In this document: positions 1 to 8,465 of the stretch, piece after piece
Layout of the letters: the number at the start of each line of letters is the position of its first letter
Position numbering within the stretch: position 1 is the first letter of the stretch
From: Chloroflexota bacterium
GTDB lineage: Bacteria > Chloroflexota > Anaerolineae > Anaerolineales > Anaerolineaceae
Direction: 5' to 3'
Length of the DNA stretch: 64,000 nucleotides
Assembly: GCA_004347695.1 (NCBI GenBank)
Contig: SLTK01000009.1
Location: forward strand, 320,328-384,327
Made by a program: the position numbers and the translations under genes
Notes under the pieces: generated by a model
The model's database searches: none
What the model was told of the DNA's origin: nothing
What the model saw: only the letters and a program-made list of their open reading frames with translations

Positions 1-299
1 TTGTTATTGGCTTCACCCACGCTGGTATTGACTACAACTGTATCGTTGTGAATACCTAACAGATCGTTGTAGCCCAAACTTTGCAAAGTTTTTATCACAC
101 CTTCGATTTGCCAGGGTGTGGATGAACAGGCCGGATACCAGGTTTGCCAGGAAATATTGATCTTCAAGCCGGTTGTGACATCTTTGGAGAGGGCTTTTTC
201 CACGCCAGCCATTTTCATCAGCCGGTCGATATCCTCCAGGACTGTTTCCGGAGAAGTTTTAACGACAGCAACTTTACCCTTACCGGGATAATTAGACAT
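1..299 (-). CDS. DUF362 domain protein, N-terminal part (runs off the window)
   Basis: The minus strand reads an open frame from an ATG at 299 to the window edge, about 99 codons. The start is supported by an AAGGA-type ribosome site about 8 bases upstream. The N-terminus has the hydrophobic stretch KVAVVKTSPETVLED, then LKINISWQTWYPACSSTPWQ, which matches the opening of DUF362 proteins. Members of that family are often followed by ferredoxin-like iron-sulfur domains, but that part would lie outside the window, so iron-sulfur binding cannot be judged. The function of DUF362 is not settled. The gene diverges from the kinase operon that starts at 555, leaving about 255 bases between them. Confidence 0.7.
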   Translation of the reverse strand, partial: MSNYPGKGKVAVVKTSPETVLEDIDRLMKMAGVEKALSKDVTTGLKINISWQTWYPACSSTPWQIEGVIKTLQSLGYNDLLGIHNDTVVVNTSVGEANN

Positions 300-477
300 G
301 CAGATATCCTTTTTTGATCATTTTAAACCATGATCCCTTGAATCAATAATTGCAGTGCAAATATTCTACCTGAGACAGGAGACCCCGTCCAGTTTATTCG
401 GCGCAGCGGGGCAATCTTCATTCCATACGGTTTTGTTAATAATATGGTCAAATCCACGGAGAAACACTATAATCTAC

Positions 478-483
478 AAAGGT
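478..483 (+). promoter_or_regulatory. Possible -10 box upstream of the kinase operon
   Basis: A perfect TATAAT lies about 72 bases before the kinase start. I see no convincing -35 box at 16-18 bases, so this is only a candidate. Between it and the start lies GC-rich leader sequence. Confidence 0.3.
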
Positions 484-554
484 TTTTACGGTAGCAGTCG
501 CCTCGCCGAATGTCAATAACTGCAGGCGGACTGCATGGGGGAGCCTGATAACCT

Positions 555-2438
555 TTGGAGGAAATTCTGGAAACACAAAGAATTACTCAGAACTTAGGCA
601 AAAGCGATCCTGTAAAACAGCTTGCCCCGGGGGTAGTGCTGGTAGGGCGCTATTTGATTCAGGACGTCATCGGGGTTGGCGGGATGGGTTCGGTTTACCG
701 CGCCCGGGATATGCATTTCCCCAACGTGGTTAAGCTGGTCGCAGTCAAGGAGATGATCAACCAGGGTCGTGACCCGTTGGTGCGTCAAACGATTATCCAA
801 AACTTTGAGCGCGAAGCCAATATTCTGGTCACACTCAATCATTTTTCCATTCCGAAAATCTTTGATTATTTTTCGCACGACGAACGTTCTTACCTGGTTT
901 TGGAGTATGTCCACGGCAAAGACCTTGAAGCTATTTTGGGCGAGACTCAGGGGATGCTGACGGAGGATCAGGTTGTTGGATGGGCGATCGAAATCTGCGA
1001 CGTGCTCGAATATTTGCATAACCATAAACCGGAGCCCATCATTTTCCGGGATATGAAACCGTCCAATATCATGATCAACCACCAGGGACATGTCATCCTG
1101 GTTGATTTCGGCATTGCGAAAACGTTTCAAACCGGCCAAAAAGGCACCATGATTGGCACCGAGGGTTATTCTCCCCCCGAGCAATATCGCGGTGATGCCA
1201 CGCAACGCGCCGATATTTATTCCCTTGGCGCGACCATACATCATCTTTTAACAAAGCGAGACCCGCGGCTGGAACCACCATTTTCTTTTGGCGAGCGTCC
1301 CATCCGGCAAATCAACCCCCTGGTCTCAACTGAAATTGAGGCGGTCGTGCAAACTGCGTTGCAATATAACGCAGATGAGCGTTTCCCGGATGCCAGCGAG
1401 ATGAAAAAAGCGCTGCTGGCGGCTGCTAAGAAAACTGGCGCGCTCGACCGGATTGTTGTCCCGAATGTAAGCGACGATCAGACGATTAAGCCCTTGTGGG
1501 TATTTCGCTGCGAGGACGAGGTGCGTGGCTCACCAGCTTTTGACCTTGGTATGATTTTTGTCGGTTCATACGACAACAATCTATACGGCATCGATGCTGC
1601 TAATGGAGAATTTCGCTGGAAATACCCAACGGAAGGCGGGATTGTCACAAAGCCGTTCGTTTCAGACGACCTGGTTTTTGCAGGATCTGAAGATGGACAC
1701 TTGTATGCCATTTCGGCTAAAACCGGCCGCCTTTCCTGGAGTCACCAGGTAGAAAAGCCCATCCGGAGTTCGCCGCGCGTGGTGGACGGCCACGTATATT
1801 TTGGGGCCGATGATGGTTACCTGCACTCCATCAATATTATTTCCACCCGCCGGGAGTTCCGATTTGATGCAGGCGTGGCCGTTCGCTCGTCTCCAGCTAT
1901 GTCAAATGAGTTTATTTACTTCGGCAATGAGGAAGGCGATTTCTTCTGCATCGATTACCACGGGCAGTCGAAATGGCGCTATCGAGCTAAAAAAGGGATT
2001 ACATCCACGCCGTTGGTGACCGCCGGTGTTGTGTATTTCACATCGCTGGATGCTTCGCTTTACGCACTCGATGCCAAAAGCGGGTGGGTTTTGTGGCGTT
2101 TCAGGATGTTAAAAGGCTCTGTTTCCGCTCCTTACCGCTTTGAAAATTTGATTTTTGTCGGCTCGGCCGATGGACACATCTATTGTCTGGACGCAAACAC
2201 AGCCAAGGAAATTTGGAAATTTGAGACGGGGCATCAGGTAAGCGGTTCACCGGTCGTAAATAACGACATTGTTTATTGTGGCTCGGCAGATGGCAAGATG
2301 TATGCATTGGACATTAAAACAGGACGCGTTCGCTGGAAATTTGTGACCGGCGGTCCAATAACATCCACTCCGGTGGTTGCCAACAATACCCTGTATTTTG
2401 GCTCCACGGATCATATGGTTTATGCATTAATGGCTTAG
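555..2438 (+). CDS. Ser/Thr protein kinase with C-terminal PQQ-like beta-propeller
   Basis: A Hanks-type kinase fills residues about 30-285: glycine loop GVGGMG (40-45), ATP-binding Lys65 in AVK, Glu87, catalytic loop FRDMKPSN with Asp166 (FRD in place of the usual HRD), and DFG at 184-186. Residues about 318-627 carry repeated blades with LYGIDAANGEFRWKY-like and LYALDAKSGWVLWRF-like endings, typical of PQQ/quinoprotein propellers, which here probably bind a ligand or partner rather than PQQ. There is no membrane segment between the domains, so the whole protein looks cytoplasmic, unlike PknB with its external sensor. The start is TTG at 555: a stop codon lies directly upstream in frame, and the ribosome site is poor. 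It is the first gene of a signalling operon with its likely phosphatase next. Confidence 0.9.
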   Translation: MEEILETQRITQNLGKSDPVKQLAPGVVLVGRYLIQDVIGVGGMGSVYRARDMHFPNVVKLVAVKEMINQGRDPLVRQTIIQNFEREANILVTLNHFSIPKIFDYFSHDERSYLVLEYVHGKDLEAILGETQGMLTEDQVVGWAIEICDVLEYLHNHKPEPIIFRDMKPSNIMINHQGHVILVDFGIAKTFQTGQKGTMIGTEGYSPPEQYRGDATQRADIYSLGATIHHLLTKRDPRLEPPFSFGERPIRQINPLVSTEIEAVVQTALQYNADERFPDASEMKKALLAAAKKTGALDRIVVPNVSDDQTIKPLWVFRCEDEVRGSPAFDLGMIFVGSYDNNLYGIDAANGEFRWKYPTEGGIVTKPFVSDDLVFAGSEDGHLYAISAKTGRLSWSHQVEKPIRSSPRVVDGHVYFGADDGYLHSINIISTRREFRFDAGVAVRSSPAMSNEFIYFGNEEGDFFCIDYHGQSKWRYRAKKGITSTPLVTAGVVYFTSLDASLYALDAKSGWVLWRFRMLKGSVSAPYRFENLIFVGSADGHIYCLDANTAKEIWKFETGHQVSGSPVVNNDIVYCGSADGKMYALDIKTGRVRWKFVTGGPITSTPVVANNTLYFGSTDHMVYALMA

Positions 2439-2472
2439 ACTACATTGAAAATCTCCGCCTCCTGGAGGACCT

Positions 2473-3369
2473 GTGCGCAATTTTATTAAGAAACTATTTT
2501 CCGGAAAAGAAGCGGAGAAAAGACTTGTTGGTATAAAAACTGCCCCTCTGGATGCTGTTGAACTGGCAGCCATCAGCGCCCCGGCAGAACCCTTGAAGCC
2601 GCCGCAACTGGTGGTTGGTACCGGTCAATCCATCGGGCTCCAGCGTGATCACAATGAGGATGCATTGTACGCCATGAGCGCCATTCTGGCGGATGGCGCC
2701 AATGAGACGCAGTTTGGCTTGTTTATTATCGCGGATGGAATGGGTGGCTACGAATACGGAGAAGTCGCCAGCAGCGTAGCTGCCCGGTCGATTATTCAAC
2801 ACATTTTAGCGAATGTGTATTTGCCGCATGTGGATCCTGAAGGTGCCGGCCAGCAAGAATCACTGCAAGAAATCATCGAAAACGGTATTTTGAAGGCGCA
2901 GCAATTAGTCCGAGTGCGCGCCCCGGGTGGCGGCACGACATTGACTTCTGCCGTCCTTATTGGTGATCAAGTAACGATCGCGCATGTGGGCGACAGTCGG
3001 GCTTATTTCGTTCATCCTGGCGGGCGCATGGAACTGCTTACCCATGATCACTCCCTCGTTCACCGGTTGGTGGAACTGGGTCAGATTACCGAAGAAGAGG
3101 CGCTGGTTCACCCAAATCGGAACGTGCTCTACCGGGCAATCGGTCAACCAGAACCTTTCAAGGCTGATATCCAGACTTTTCAAATGCCGCACCCAGGTTA
3201 TTTACTCATCTGCAGTGACGGACTCTGGGGTGCAGTTAACGACATGAATATGGCCAAAATTATTCGCGATGCGACTAATCCGTCGGAGGCATGTAAAAAA
3301 TTGGTTGCCGCTGCCAATGAAACTGGCGGCCCGGATAATATCAGCGTGGTGATAGTGGAATACCTGTAG
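2473..3369 (+). CDS. PP2C-family protein phosphatase
   Basis: A bacterial PPM/PP2C phosphatase of 298 residues. The metal-binding motifs are intact: RDHNED (58-63), FIIADGMGG (Asp88 to Gly92), GGGTTLTSA, HVGDSRAYF, SDGLWG and the C-terminal GGPDNISVV. It should remove phosphate from Ser/Thr residues using Mn or Mg ions, most likely opposing the kinase encoded 34 bases upstream. The first 45 residues are a basic and then Pro/Ala-rich extension outside the catalytic fold. The start is GTG at 2473, chosen because GGAGG sits 4 bases upstream. There is no signal peptide or membrane helix, so it is cytoplasmic. Confidence 0.93.
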   Translation: MRNFIKKLFSGKEAEKRLVGIKTAPLDAVELAAISAPAEPLKPPQLVVGTGQSIGLQRDHNEDALYAMSAILADGANETQFGLFIIADGMGGYEYGEVASSVAARSIIQHILANVYLPHVDPEGAGQQESLQEIIENGILKAQQLVRVRAPGGGTTLTSAVLIGDQVTIAHVGDSRAYFVHPGGRMELLTHDHSLVHRLVELGQITEEEALVHPNRNVLYRAIGQPEPFKADIQTFQMPHPGYLLICSDGLWGAVNDMNMAKIIRDATNPSEACKKLVAAANETGGPDNISVVIVEYL

Positions 3370-3382
3370 GTTTTGTATTTGG

Positions 3383-4861
3383 ATGAGGATGGAACATTAC
3401 TCTGTTCTAAATCTGCCATTTGATGCCACGCCAGCTGAAATACGAGCTGCATATTTCGACGCAGTCCGGAAATATCATCCTGATGCTCAGAATGGCGAGA
3501 ATGATGGAGCTCGTTTCATTGAAATCCAGCAAGCATATGAAACGCTGGTGGATGATAAACAACGCGCGGCATATGACCGGTCGCTGCCTGAATCTGCCCG
3601 GGAAGCATCTCCAACTCAGGTTGGGGTGCGATACAGTCGTTCCACAATTCACCGATCGGATGAACCTCAGCTCATCTATGCTCTATTAGATCTGTCCTGT
3701 ACAAAAAAAATCGATCCCACTGATTTGCCATCCGCGCATATTTGCGTCATCCTGGATCGTTCGTCGTCGATGCGCGGCGAGAGATTGGATATGGTGCGTG
3801 CCAATCTCGTCCGGCTGATACGCAAATTAAAATCGTCGGATGTGCTCTCTGTTGTAACATTTAGCGACCGGGCAGAAGTGTTAGTGCAGCCGGTTACGTT
3901 GAGCGACCCGGCGCGAGTCGAATCGCTGATCATGGGGATCAGTGCAGGTGGCGCAACTGAAATCTTCCAGGGTCTGGAGCTTGGATTTGAAGTGTTCAAA
4001 CGTTATGCCGGACGCAGTAATTTCTTAAAACACTTGATTTTGATTACCGACGGTCATACCTACGGAGATGAGGAACGTTGTTACGAGATTGCTGAACGGG
4101 CTGCGGTGGAAGGAATTTCCATCCATGCGCTGGGTATTGGGCACGAATGGAATGACGGTTTTTTGGATCGGCTGGCTTCATTAAGTGGCGGCAATTCGGT
4201 TTATATCTCCACAGCGGAAGATCTGGTTCAGTTTATCGAGCAAAACCTGCACTCCTTGAGTATCAATTATGCTCGAAAGAGTGAATTGATACTGGATCTG
4301 CCTGAACATGTTACTTTGAACTATGCGTTCAGATTTCATCCGAATGTCAGTCCATTGGAAGTTAATTTTCCCATACAACTCGGGCCACTTGAATATGGTC
4401 GAAACACCAGTGTTATATTAGAATTTAAAATTAACCGGCTTAGTTCGATAGAACCGGAACAAACCATTGCCAATGGTAAGGTCTATTTCGAAATTCCCTC
4501 AAAGACGATTCCAATCGAGCGGCAATTCGTTGAAATAAGACGGCCTGTCCGCAACACCTGGGTCAAAGAAAAAACACCAACGGCAATTTTTACTGCCATA
4601 TCGCGTCTTTCACTCTACCGCTTACAGGAAAAAATCCGGAAAGAAGCTGTGGCTGGTGATATCGAAAGTTCTTCACTGCATCTGAAGTACCTGGCATCGC
4701 GATTTATGGAACAAGGCAACCAGGATTTAGCACGAACTGCTCTGATGGAAGCAGATCATTTACAAAAACATCAACGATTTAGCGATGAAGGTTTGAAAGA
4801 CATCAAATACGGGACAAGGTCATTATTTTTACTGCCCGACCCGGAGCTAAAAAAACCATGA
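3383..4861 (+). CDS. J-domain / von Willebrand factor A fusion protein
   Basis: Residues 1-65 form a DnaJ J-domain with the HPD tripeptide at 32-34, needed in the family to stimulate DnaK. Residues about 117-285 form a VWA domain with a complete MIDAS metal site: Asp125, Ser127 and Ser129 in DRSSSM, Thr192 in GGATEI, and Asp223 in ITDGHTYGDE. The last 200 residues are a beta-rich then helical region I do not recognise. DnaJ zinc-finger and substrate domains are absent, so this is not a DnaJ chaperone. A role as an adaptor that brings Hsp70 to a VWA-bound partner is inference. The gene starts 13 bases after the phosphatase and overlaps the FHA gene by ATGA. A second ATG at 3389 is an alternative start. 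Confidence 0.88.
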   Translation: MRMEHYSVLNLPFDATPAEIRAAYFDAVRKYHPDAQNGENDGARFIEIQQAYETLVDDKQRAAYDRSLPESAREASPTQVGVRYSRSTIHRSDEPQLIYALLDLSCTKKIDPTDLPSAHICVILDRSSSMRGERLDMVRANLVRLIRKLKSSDVLSVVTFSDRAEVLVQPVTLSDPARVESLIMGISAGGATEIFQGLELGFEVFKRYAGRSNFLKHLILITDGHTYGDEERCYEIAERAAVEGISIHALGIGHEWNDGFLDRLASLSGGNSVYISTAEDLVQFIEQNLHSLSINYARKSELILDLPEHVTLNYAFRFHPNVSPLEVNFPIQLGPLEYGRNTSVILEFKINRLSSIEPEQTIANGKVYFEIPSKTIPIERQFVEIRRPVRNTWVKEKTPTAIFTAISRLSLYRLQEKIRKEAVAGDIESSSLHLKYLASRFMEQGNQDLARTALMEADHLQKHQRFSDEGLKDIKYGTRSLFLLPDPELKKP

Positions 4862-5385
4862 TTCAATGCCCTAACTGCCAACACCAAGAATTACCCGGCG
4901 CACTTTTCTGCAGTGAATGTGGTACTCAACTGGTGACTGCGGATACCTTGACTTCACCGCTGGCAAACCAGCCAGTCGAGCCTTTGGAGTTTGATGAGCA
5001 GGAAAGCAGTCCAGCCATCGTTCCAGCTCAAGGTCCGGCTGTACCGGTAAAAAATGTTGTGATCAGCTTGCACATTGTAAACACCGACCGTACTCTGCAT
5101 CTAACCGGACGCTCTGAATACAGCCTGGGGCGGATTGCCAGGGGACAGCCTATTTTGCCGGATTTTGATCTGTCTGAATTCGACGCTTATAACCAGGGTG
5201 TATCACGATTGCACGCTGCAATCAAAGTTCAGGCACTGCGGATTTTAATCATGGATCTTGCTTCCGCGAACGGCACCCGGGTTAATGGTCAAAAACTGGT
5301 TCCCAACGTTGAATACCCGTTAAAAAATGGTGATCAGATTGCGCTGGGCAAGCTAAAAATTGAATTTCAAACCTCTACTGATTGA
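4858..5385 (+). CDS. Zinc-ribbon / FHA domain protein
   Basis: The N-terminus has a zinc ribbon with CxxC pairs at Cys4/Cys7 and Cys18/Cys21. A Pro/Glu-rich linker follows, then a forkhead-associated domain (about 66-175) with the phosphothreonine-binding residues: GR at 91-92, SRLH at 116-119 and NGT at 138-140, followed by VNG. FHA domains read phosphothreonine marks, so this is the natural reader for the kinase and phosphatase upstream. Its ATG overlaps the stop of the J-VWA gene (ATGA), indicating translational coupling. It is cytoplasmic; no membrane segment is seen. The binding target is unknown. Confidence 0.9.
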   Translation: MIQCPNCQHQELPGALFCSECGTQLVTADTLTSPLANQPVEPLEFDEQESSPAIVPAQGPAVPVKNVVISLHIVNTDRTLHLTGRSEYSLGRIARGQPILPDFDLSEFDAYNQGVSRLHAAIKVQALRILIMDLASANGTRVNGQKLVPNVEYPLKNGDQIALGKLKIEFQTSTD

Positions 5386-5405
5386 AATTTGACTGTGAGA
5401 TAAAA

Positions 5406-5645
5406 ATGCCGAGTATTATTGTTCACTTCTCAAATGAAGATCCGATTGTCGGGGACGTTGATACACTGCCAACAGCGACGGATACCCTGATATCTTTGAA
5501 AAACCCACGAAAAAAAGACGGGAAGGACGTCCCTTACCTGGAGCCAAATGCAATGATCGTGGTGTGGCCACTGTCACGGATTAGTTTTATCGAAATTATT
5601 TCTGCCGGCGCAGATGAAGAGATCATTTCATTTGTCAGGGAGTGA
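5406..5645 (+). CDS. Small uncharacterised protein in the signalling operon
   Basis: I do not recognise this 79-residue protein. It is acidic to neutral and has no membrane helix, signal or Cys motif. Predicted strands (SIIVHF near the start, MIVVWPL, ISFIEII) alternate with a charged loop NPRKKDGKD, which suggests a small beta-rich fold. I chose ATG at 5406; the frame is open to a TTG at 5382 that overlaps the FHA stop, so an 87-residue form with coupled translation is possible. The 3' end overlaps the response-regulator start by GTGA. Its place between the FHA reader and the regulator argues for a real gene. Confidence 0.65.
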   Translation: MPSIIVHFSNEDPIVGDVDTLPTATDTLISLKNPRKKDGKDVPYLEPNAMIVVWPLSRISFIEIISAGADEEIISFVRE

Positions 5646-6394
5646 GACTGAGTTTGGACGATACTTTTAAGAACCGGGTAATTCTGGTCGTTGACGATGA
5701 AGAGCGCATGGCGCGGTTTATTCGCCTAAATCTTGAGCATGACGGATTTCAAGTGGTCGAGGCCTACCGCGGACTGGATGCCATCCATAAACTGCGCGAC
5801 TCACTGCCCGATGTCATTATCCTGGACGTCATGATGCCGGATCTGGATGGATTTGAAGTTTTGAAGTTGATCCGGGAGATCAGCCAGGTGCCGGTAATTA
5901 TGCTGACTGCAAAAGGTGAGGAAGATGACCGGGTGCGCGGCCTGGAATTGGGCGCCGATGATTACGTAACCAAACCTTTTAGCCCGCGCGAATTGGTAAG
6001 CCGGGTACGGGCAGTCTTACGTCGAACGGAAGCGGGTGGATTTACCTCCCGTGATGTTTATGAGGTCGATGACTACCTGAAAATGGATTTTGAGCGTAGA
6101 GAAATCTGGGTGGGTGGTAAACAGGTTAAATTGCGCCCGACAGAATACCGGTTACTGTATCATCTGGTCAAGAATGCCGGCTGGGTAATGACTTACGACC
6201 AGTTGCTTTCGAAAGTCTGGGGTTACGAATATCGCGATGAACCGCACTACGTGCGGTTATATATCAATTATTTGCGCCAAAAGATCGAAAAGGATCCGGC
6301 TAATCCGCAGTACATTCTGACTGAACGCGGTGTTGGTTACCGCTTTGTCGACTTCGTCCGCGAAAAAATGGATGACATCGGCAAGCCGAATTGA
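5642..6394 (+). CDS. OmpR/PhoB-family response regulator
   Basis: A two-domain transcription factor of 250 residues. The receiver domain has the acidic pair Asp18/Asp19, phosphoacceptor Asp62 in ILDVMMPD, Thr89 and Lys111 in TKPF. The C-terminal winged helix (about 145-240) has [12 protein letters not shown] and [11 protein letters not shown], typical of DNA-binding OmpR-class regulators. The GTG start overlaps the stop of the preceding small gene (GTGA). No histidine kinase is adjacent, so it is an orphan here; control by the operon's Ser/Thr kinase, or by a kinase elsewhere, are both possible. Confidence 0.93.
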   Translation: MRLSLDDTFKNRVILVVDDEERMARFIRLNLEHDGFQVVEAYRGLDAIHKLRDSLPDVIILDVMMPDLDGFEVLKLIREISQVPVIMLTAKGEEDDRVRGLELGADDYVTKPFSPRELVSRVRAVLRRTEAGGFTSRDVYEVDDYLKMDFERREIWVGGKQVKLRPTEYRLLYHLVKNAGWVMTYDQLLSKVWGYEYRDEPHYVRLYINYLRQKIEKDPANPQYILTERGVGYRFVDFVREKMDDIGKPN

Positions 6395-6481
6395 TGCAAC
6401 TTTTTTATTCAGGCTGCATCAAAAGATATTGAAAAACCAGGAACCCATTCAATCCAGCGCGATTGATCCAAGGAGTAAAGA

Positions 6482-6835
6482 ATGATTAACGCCCCCGTAC
6501 ATGTCACTGATGCAGAATTTGAAAAAACGGTCTTGCAATCCACTTTGCCGGTTATCGTTGATTTCTGGGCACCGTGGTGTGGTCCGTGCAGAATGGTTGC
6601 GCCGACGCTAGACAAACTTGCGGCAGAATATGCCGGCAAACTACTTATTGCAAAGGTCGATACCGATGAAAATCCGGACTGGCCGACTCGCTTTGGCGTT
6701 CAAGGTATCCCGACCATGCTATTTGTGTCCAATGGAAAATTGGTTCACCGCCAGGTAGGCGCTTTGCCTGAAGGCATTTTGCGCGATCTGGTCAAAGAAT
6801 TTTTGGATGTCGTGGAAACTGTTTCACCCAATTAA
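6482..6835 (+). CDS. trxA: Thioredoxin
   Basis: A 117-residue classical thioredoxin with the redox site WCGPC (32-36) in FWAPWCGPC and the cis-proline Pro77 in GIPTML. It reduces protein disulfides in the cytoplasm, using thioredoxin reductase (not in this window). The ATG follows AAGGAG with 5-6 bases spacing. It lies 87 bases after the response regulator, so it may be in the same transcript or have its own promoter. The C-terminus runs a few residues beyond the standard fold. Confidence 0.92.
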   Translation: MINAPVHVTDAEFEKTVLQSTLPVIVDFWAPWCGPCRMVAPTLDKLAAEYAGKLLIAKVDTDENPDWPTRFGVQGIPTMLFVSNGKLVHRQVGALPEGILRDLVKEFLDVVETVSPN

Positions 6836-6944
6836 TAAAATTACTCTCACCTAAAATCGGCGCGTTTGCCCCATAACGTATGATATTTGTGTAATTTATT
6901 CCCTTAACCAGGCTGATCAATCGGGGTTAAAAGCACCCAACGAG

Positions 6945-7063
6945 GGGGCTGTCTCAAAAGCGGGCGGGCGTGGAAACCCGCCCCTACATATACGGGATGG
7001 GTTCCACCCCATCCCGTATATGTAGGGGAATAAATGACAAATTTATTCTTTTGAGACAGCCCC
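6945..7063. repeat. MITE-like element with 16-bp terminal inverted repeats
   Basis: GGGGCTGTCTCAAAAG at 6945-6960 is repeated exactly inverted at 7048-7063. Inside is a second perfect 21-bp inverted repeat (6981-7001 with 7008-7028, starting CCCCTACATATACGGG) around a 6-base loop, and a GC-rich short palindrome at about 6962-6983. There is no coding capacity and I see no clear target-site duplication. The ends resemble insertion-sequence termini, so a non-autonomous element mobilised by a transposase elsewhere is likely. It sits between the convergent ends of trxA and murA and could also act as a bidirectional terminator. Confidence 0.75.
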
Positions 7064-7084
7064 TGTTTTTATTGCAGTGGACAC

Positions 7085-8365
7085 TTATTCAGCAGCGCGT
7101 TCGATATGCGCTCCCAGAGAAGCCAGTTTTTGATCGACCTTTTCGTAGCCGCGGTCGATCTGGCCAATATTGCGAATGACCGACTTTCCGCGCGCCGAAA
7201 GCGCCGCCAGGACCAGCGCCATTCCTGCGCGTATATCCGGACTTTCCATCTTTTCGCCGTAGAAACCGGTCGGCCCGTTAACGATGCAGCGGTGCGGATC
7301 GCATAATACGATTTGTGCTCCCATGCCTACCAATTTATCCGTAAAGAACATACGGCTGGGGTACATCCAATCGTGGAAAAGAACAGTACCTTTGGATTGG
7401 GTGGCAACCACCAGTGCAATGCTCATTAGATCAGTCGGAAAGGCCGGCCAGGGCATAACGCTAATTTCAGGGATGGCGCCGCCCAGATCAGCTTCGACTG
7501 TTAGACGCTGGTCGCGGGGAACAAAAATGTCGTCGCCTCGGGTTTCCCAGTGCACTCCCAGACGACCAAATACCAGCCGAATCATGTCCAGGTACTGATT
7601 GCCGGCGTTGTGAATGGTGATCTCGCCGTGGGTAACCACTGCTGCACCAATAAAGCTGACGACTTCGAGGTAATCAGAACCGATGGTAAATTCTGTGCCA
7701 TGCAGGCGTTCCACCCCGGTTATATGCAGCGTATTTGAACCAATATTATTGATTTTTGCTCCCATCAGATTGAGCAGGTGACATAATTCCTGAATGTGGG
7801 GTTCGGAGGCCGCATTGCGGATCACGCTGTCGCCCTTAGCCAACGCGCAGGCCATAATCGCATTCTCGGTGGCGGTCACGCTGGCTTCATCGAGGAGAAT
7901 ATCCGCGCCAACTAATCCGTTCGAGCGGAAATGAAAAGCCCGGTCGTAGTTGACTTCGGCACCAAGCTTCTTGAGCGCCAAGAGGTGGGTGTCTACGCGC
8001 CGCCGGCCGATGACATCACCACCTGGAGGCGGCAGGACGAACTCACCGCCGCGGGCAGAAAGCGGGCCGGCCAGTAAAATAGAGGCGCGAATTTTCCGGG
8101 TGATATCCGGATCAAGGGTGGCGGGATGAATGTCTTTTGCCTGAAACCGCCAGGAATGAGAACCCTGATGGGTTATTTCCACGCCCAGGCTTTCGAACAA
8201 GCGGTACATGGTCTGGACGTCCAGGATGTCCGGAATATTGTTCAAAACGACAGGTTCTTCGGTGAGCAAGCAGGCTGCCATGAGGGGAAGGGCTGCATTC
8301 TTGTTACCCGCCGGAGTGATCTCCCCCATGAGCGGGATTCCGCCTTCGATGATAAACTTTTCCAT
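7085..8365 (-). CDS. murA: UDP-N-acetylglucosamine 1-carboxyvinyltransferase
   Basis: This enzyme adds enolpyruvate from PEP to UDP-GlcNAc, the first committed step of peptidoglycan synthesis. The 426-residue length and motifs fit MurA: GNKNAALP (Lys22/Asn23), KIRASILLAGPL, and PPGGDVIGRRRVD. In most bacteria the last motif reads PGGC, where the Cys is attacked by fosfomycin; here it is Asp117, as in mycobacterial MurA. Predicted result: active enzyme, intrinsically fosfomycin-insensitive. The ATG at 8365 has GGAGG 6 bases upstream. It is divergent from the alpha/beta hydrolase and stands alone, with no other mur gene nearby. Confidence 0.95.
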   Translation of the reverse strand: MEKFIIEGGIPLMGEITPAGNKNAALPLMAACLLTEEPVVLNNIPDILDVQTMYRLFESLGVEITHQGSHSWRFQAKDIHPATLDPDITRKIRASILLAGPLSARGGEFVLPPPGGDVIGRRRVDTHLLALKKLGAEVNYDRAFHFRSNGLVGADILLDEASVTATENAIMACALAKGDSVIRNAASEPHIQELCHLLNLMGAKINNIGSNTLHITGVERLHGTEFTIGSDYLEVVSFIGAAVVTHGEITIHNAGNQYLDMIRLVFGRLGVHWETRGDDIFVPRDQRLTVEADLGGAIPEISVMPWPAFPTDLMSIALVVATQSKGTVLFHDWMYPSRMFFTDKLVGMGAQIVLCDPHRCIVNGPTGFYGEKMESPDIRAGMALVLAALSARGKSVIRNIGQIDRGYEKVDQKLASLGAHIERAAE

Positions 8366-8465
8366 GTTCGCCTCCGGTGATTTTTTACCATTATAACTTT
8401 AATGAAGTATTTCACATATCTTGCGAATTTTATGGTTCATCGCTTTATGGAAAAGGGTTGCGTCT

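Noticed and set aside
594..1244. Minus-strand frame of 216 codons
   Set aside because: Opposite the kinase domain, whose motifs are certain; no family features on this strand.
6391..6422. Stem TTGATGCA/TGCATCAA after the response regulator
   Set aside because: The 8-bp stem has a 16-base loop and no T-run after it, so I do not call a terminator or riboswitch.
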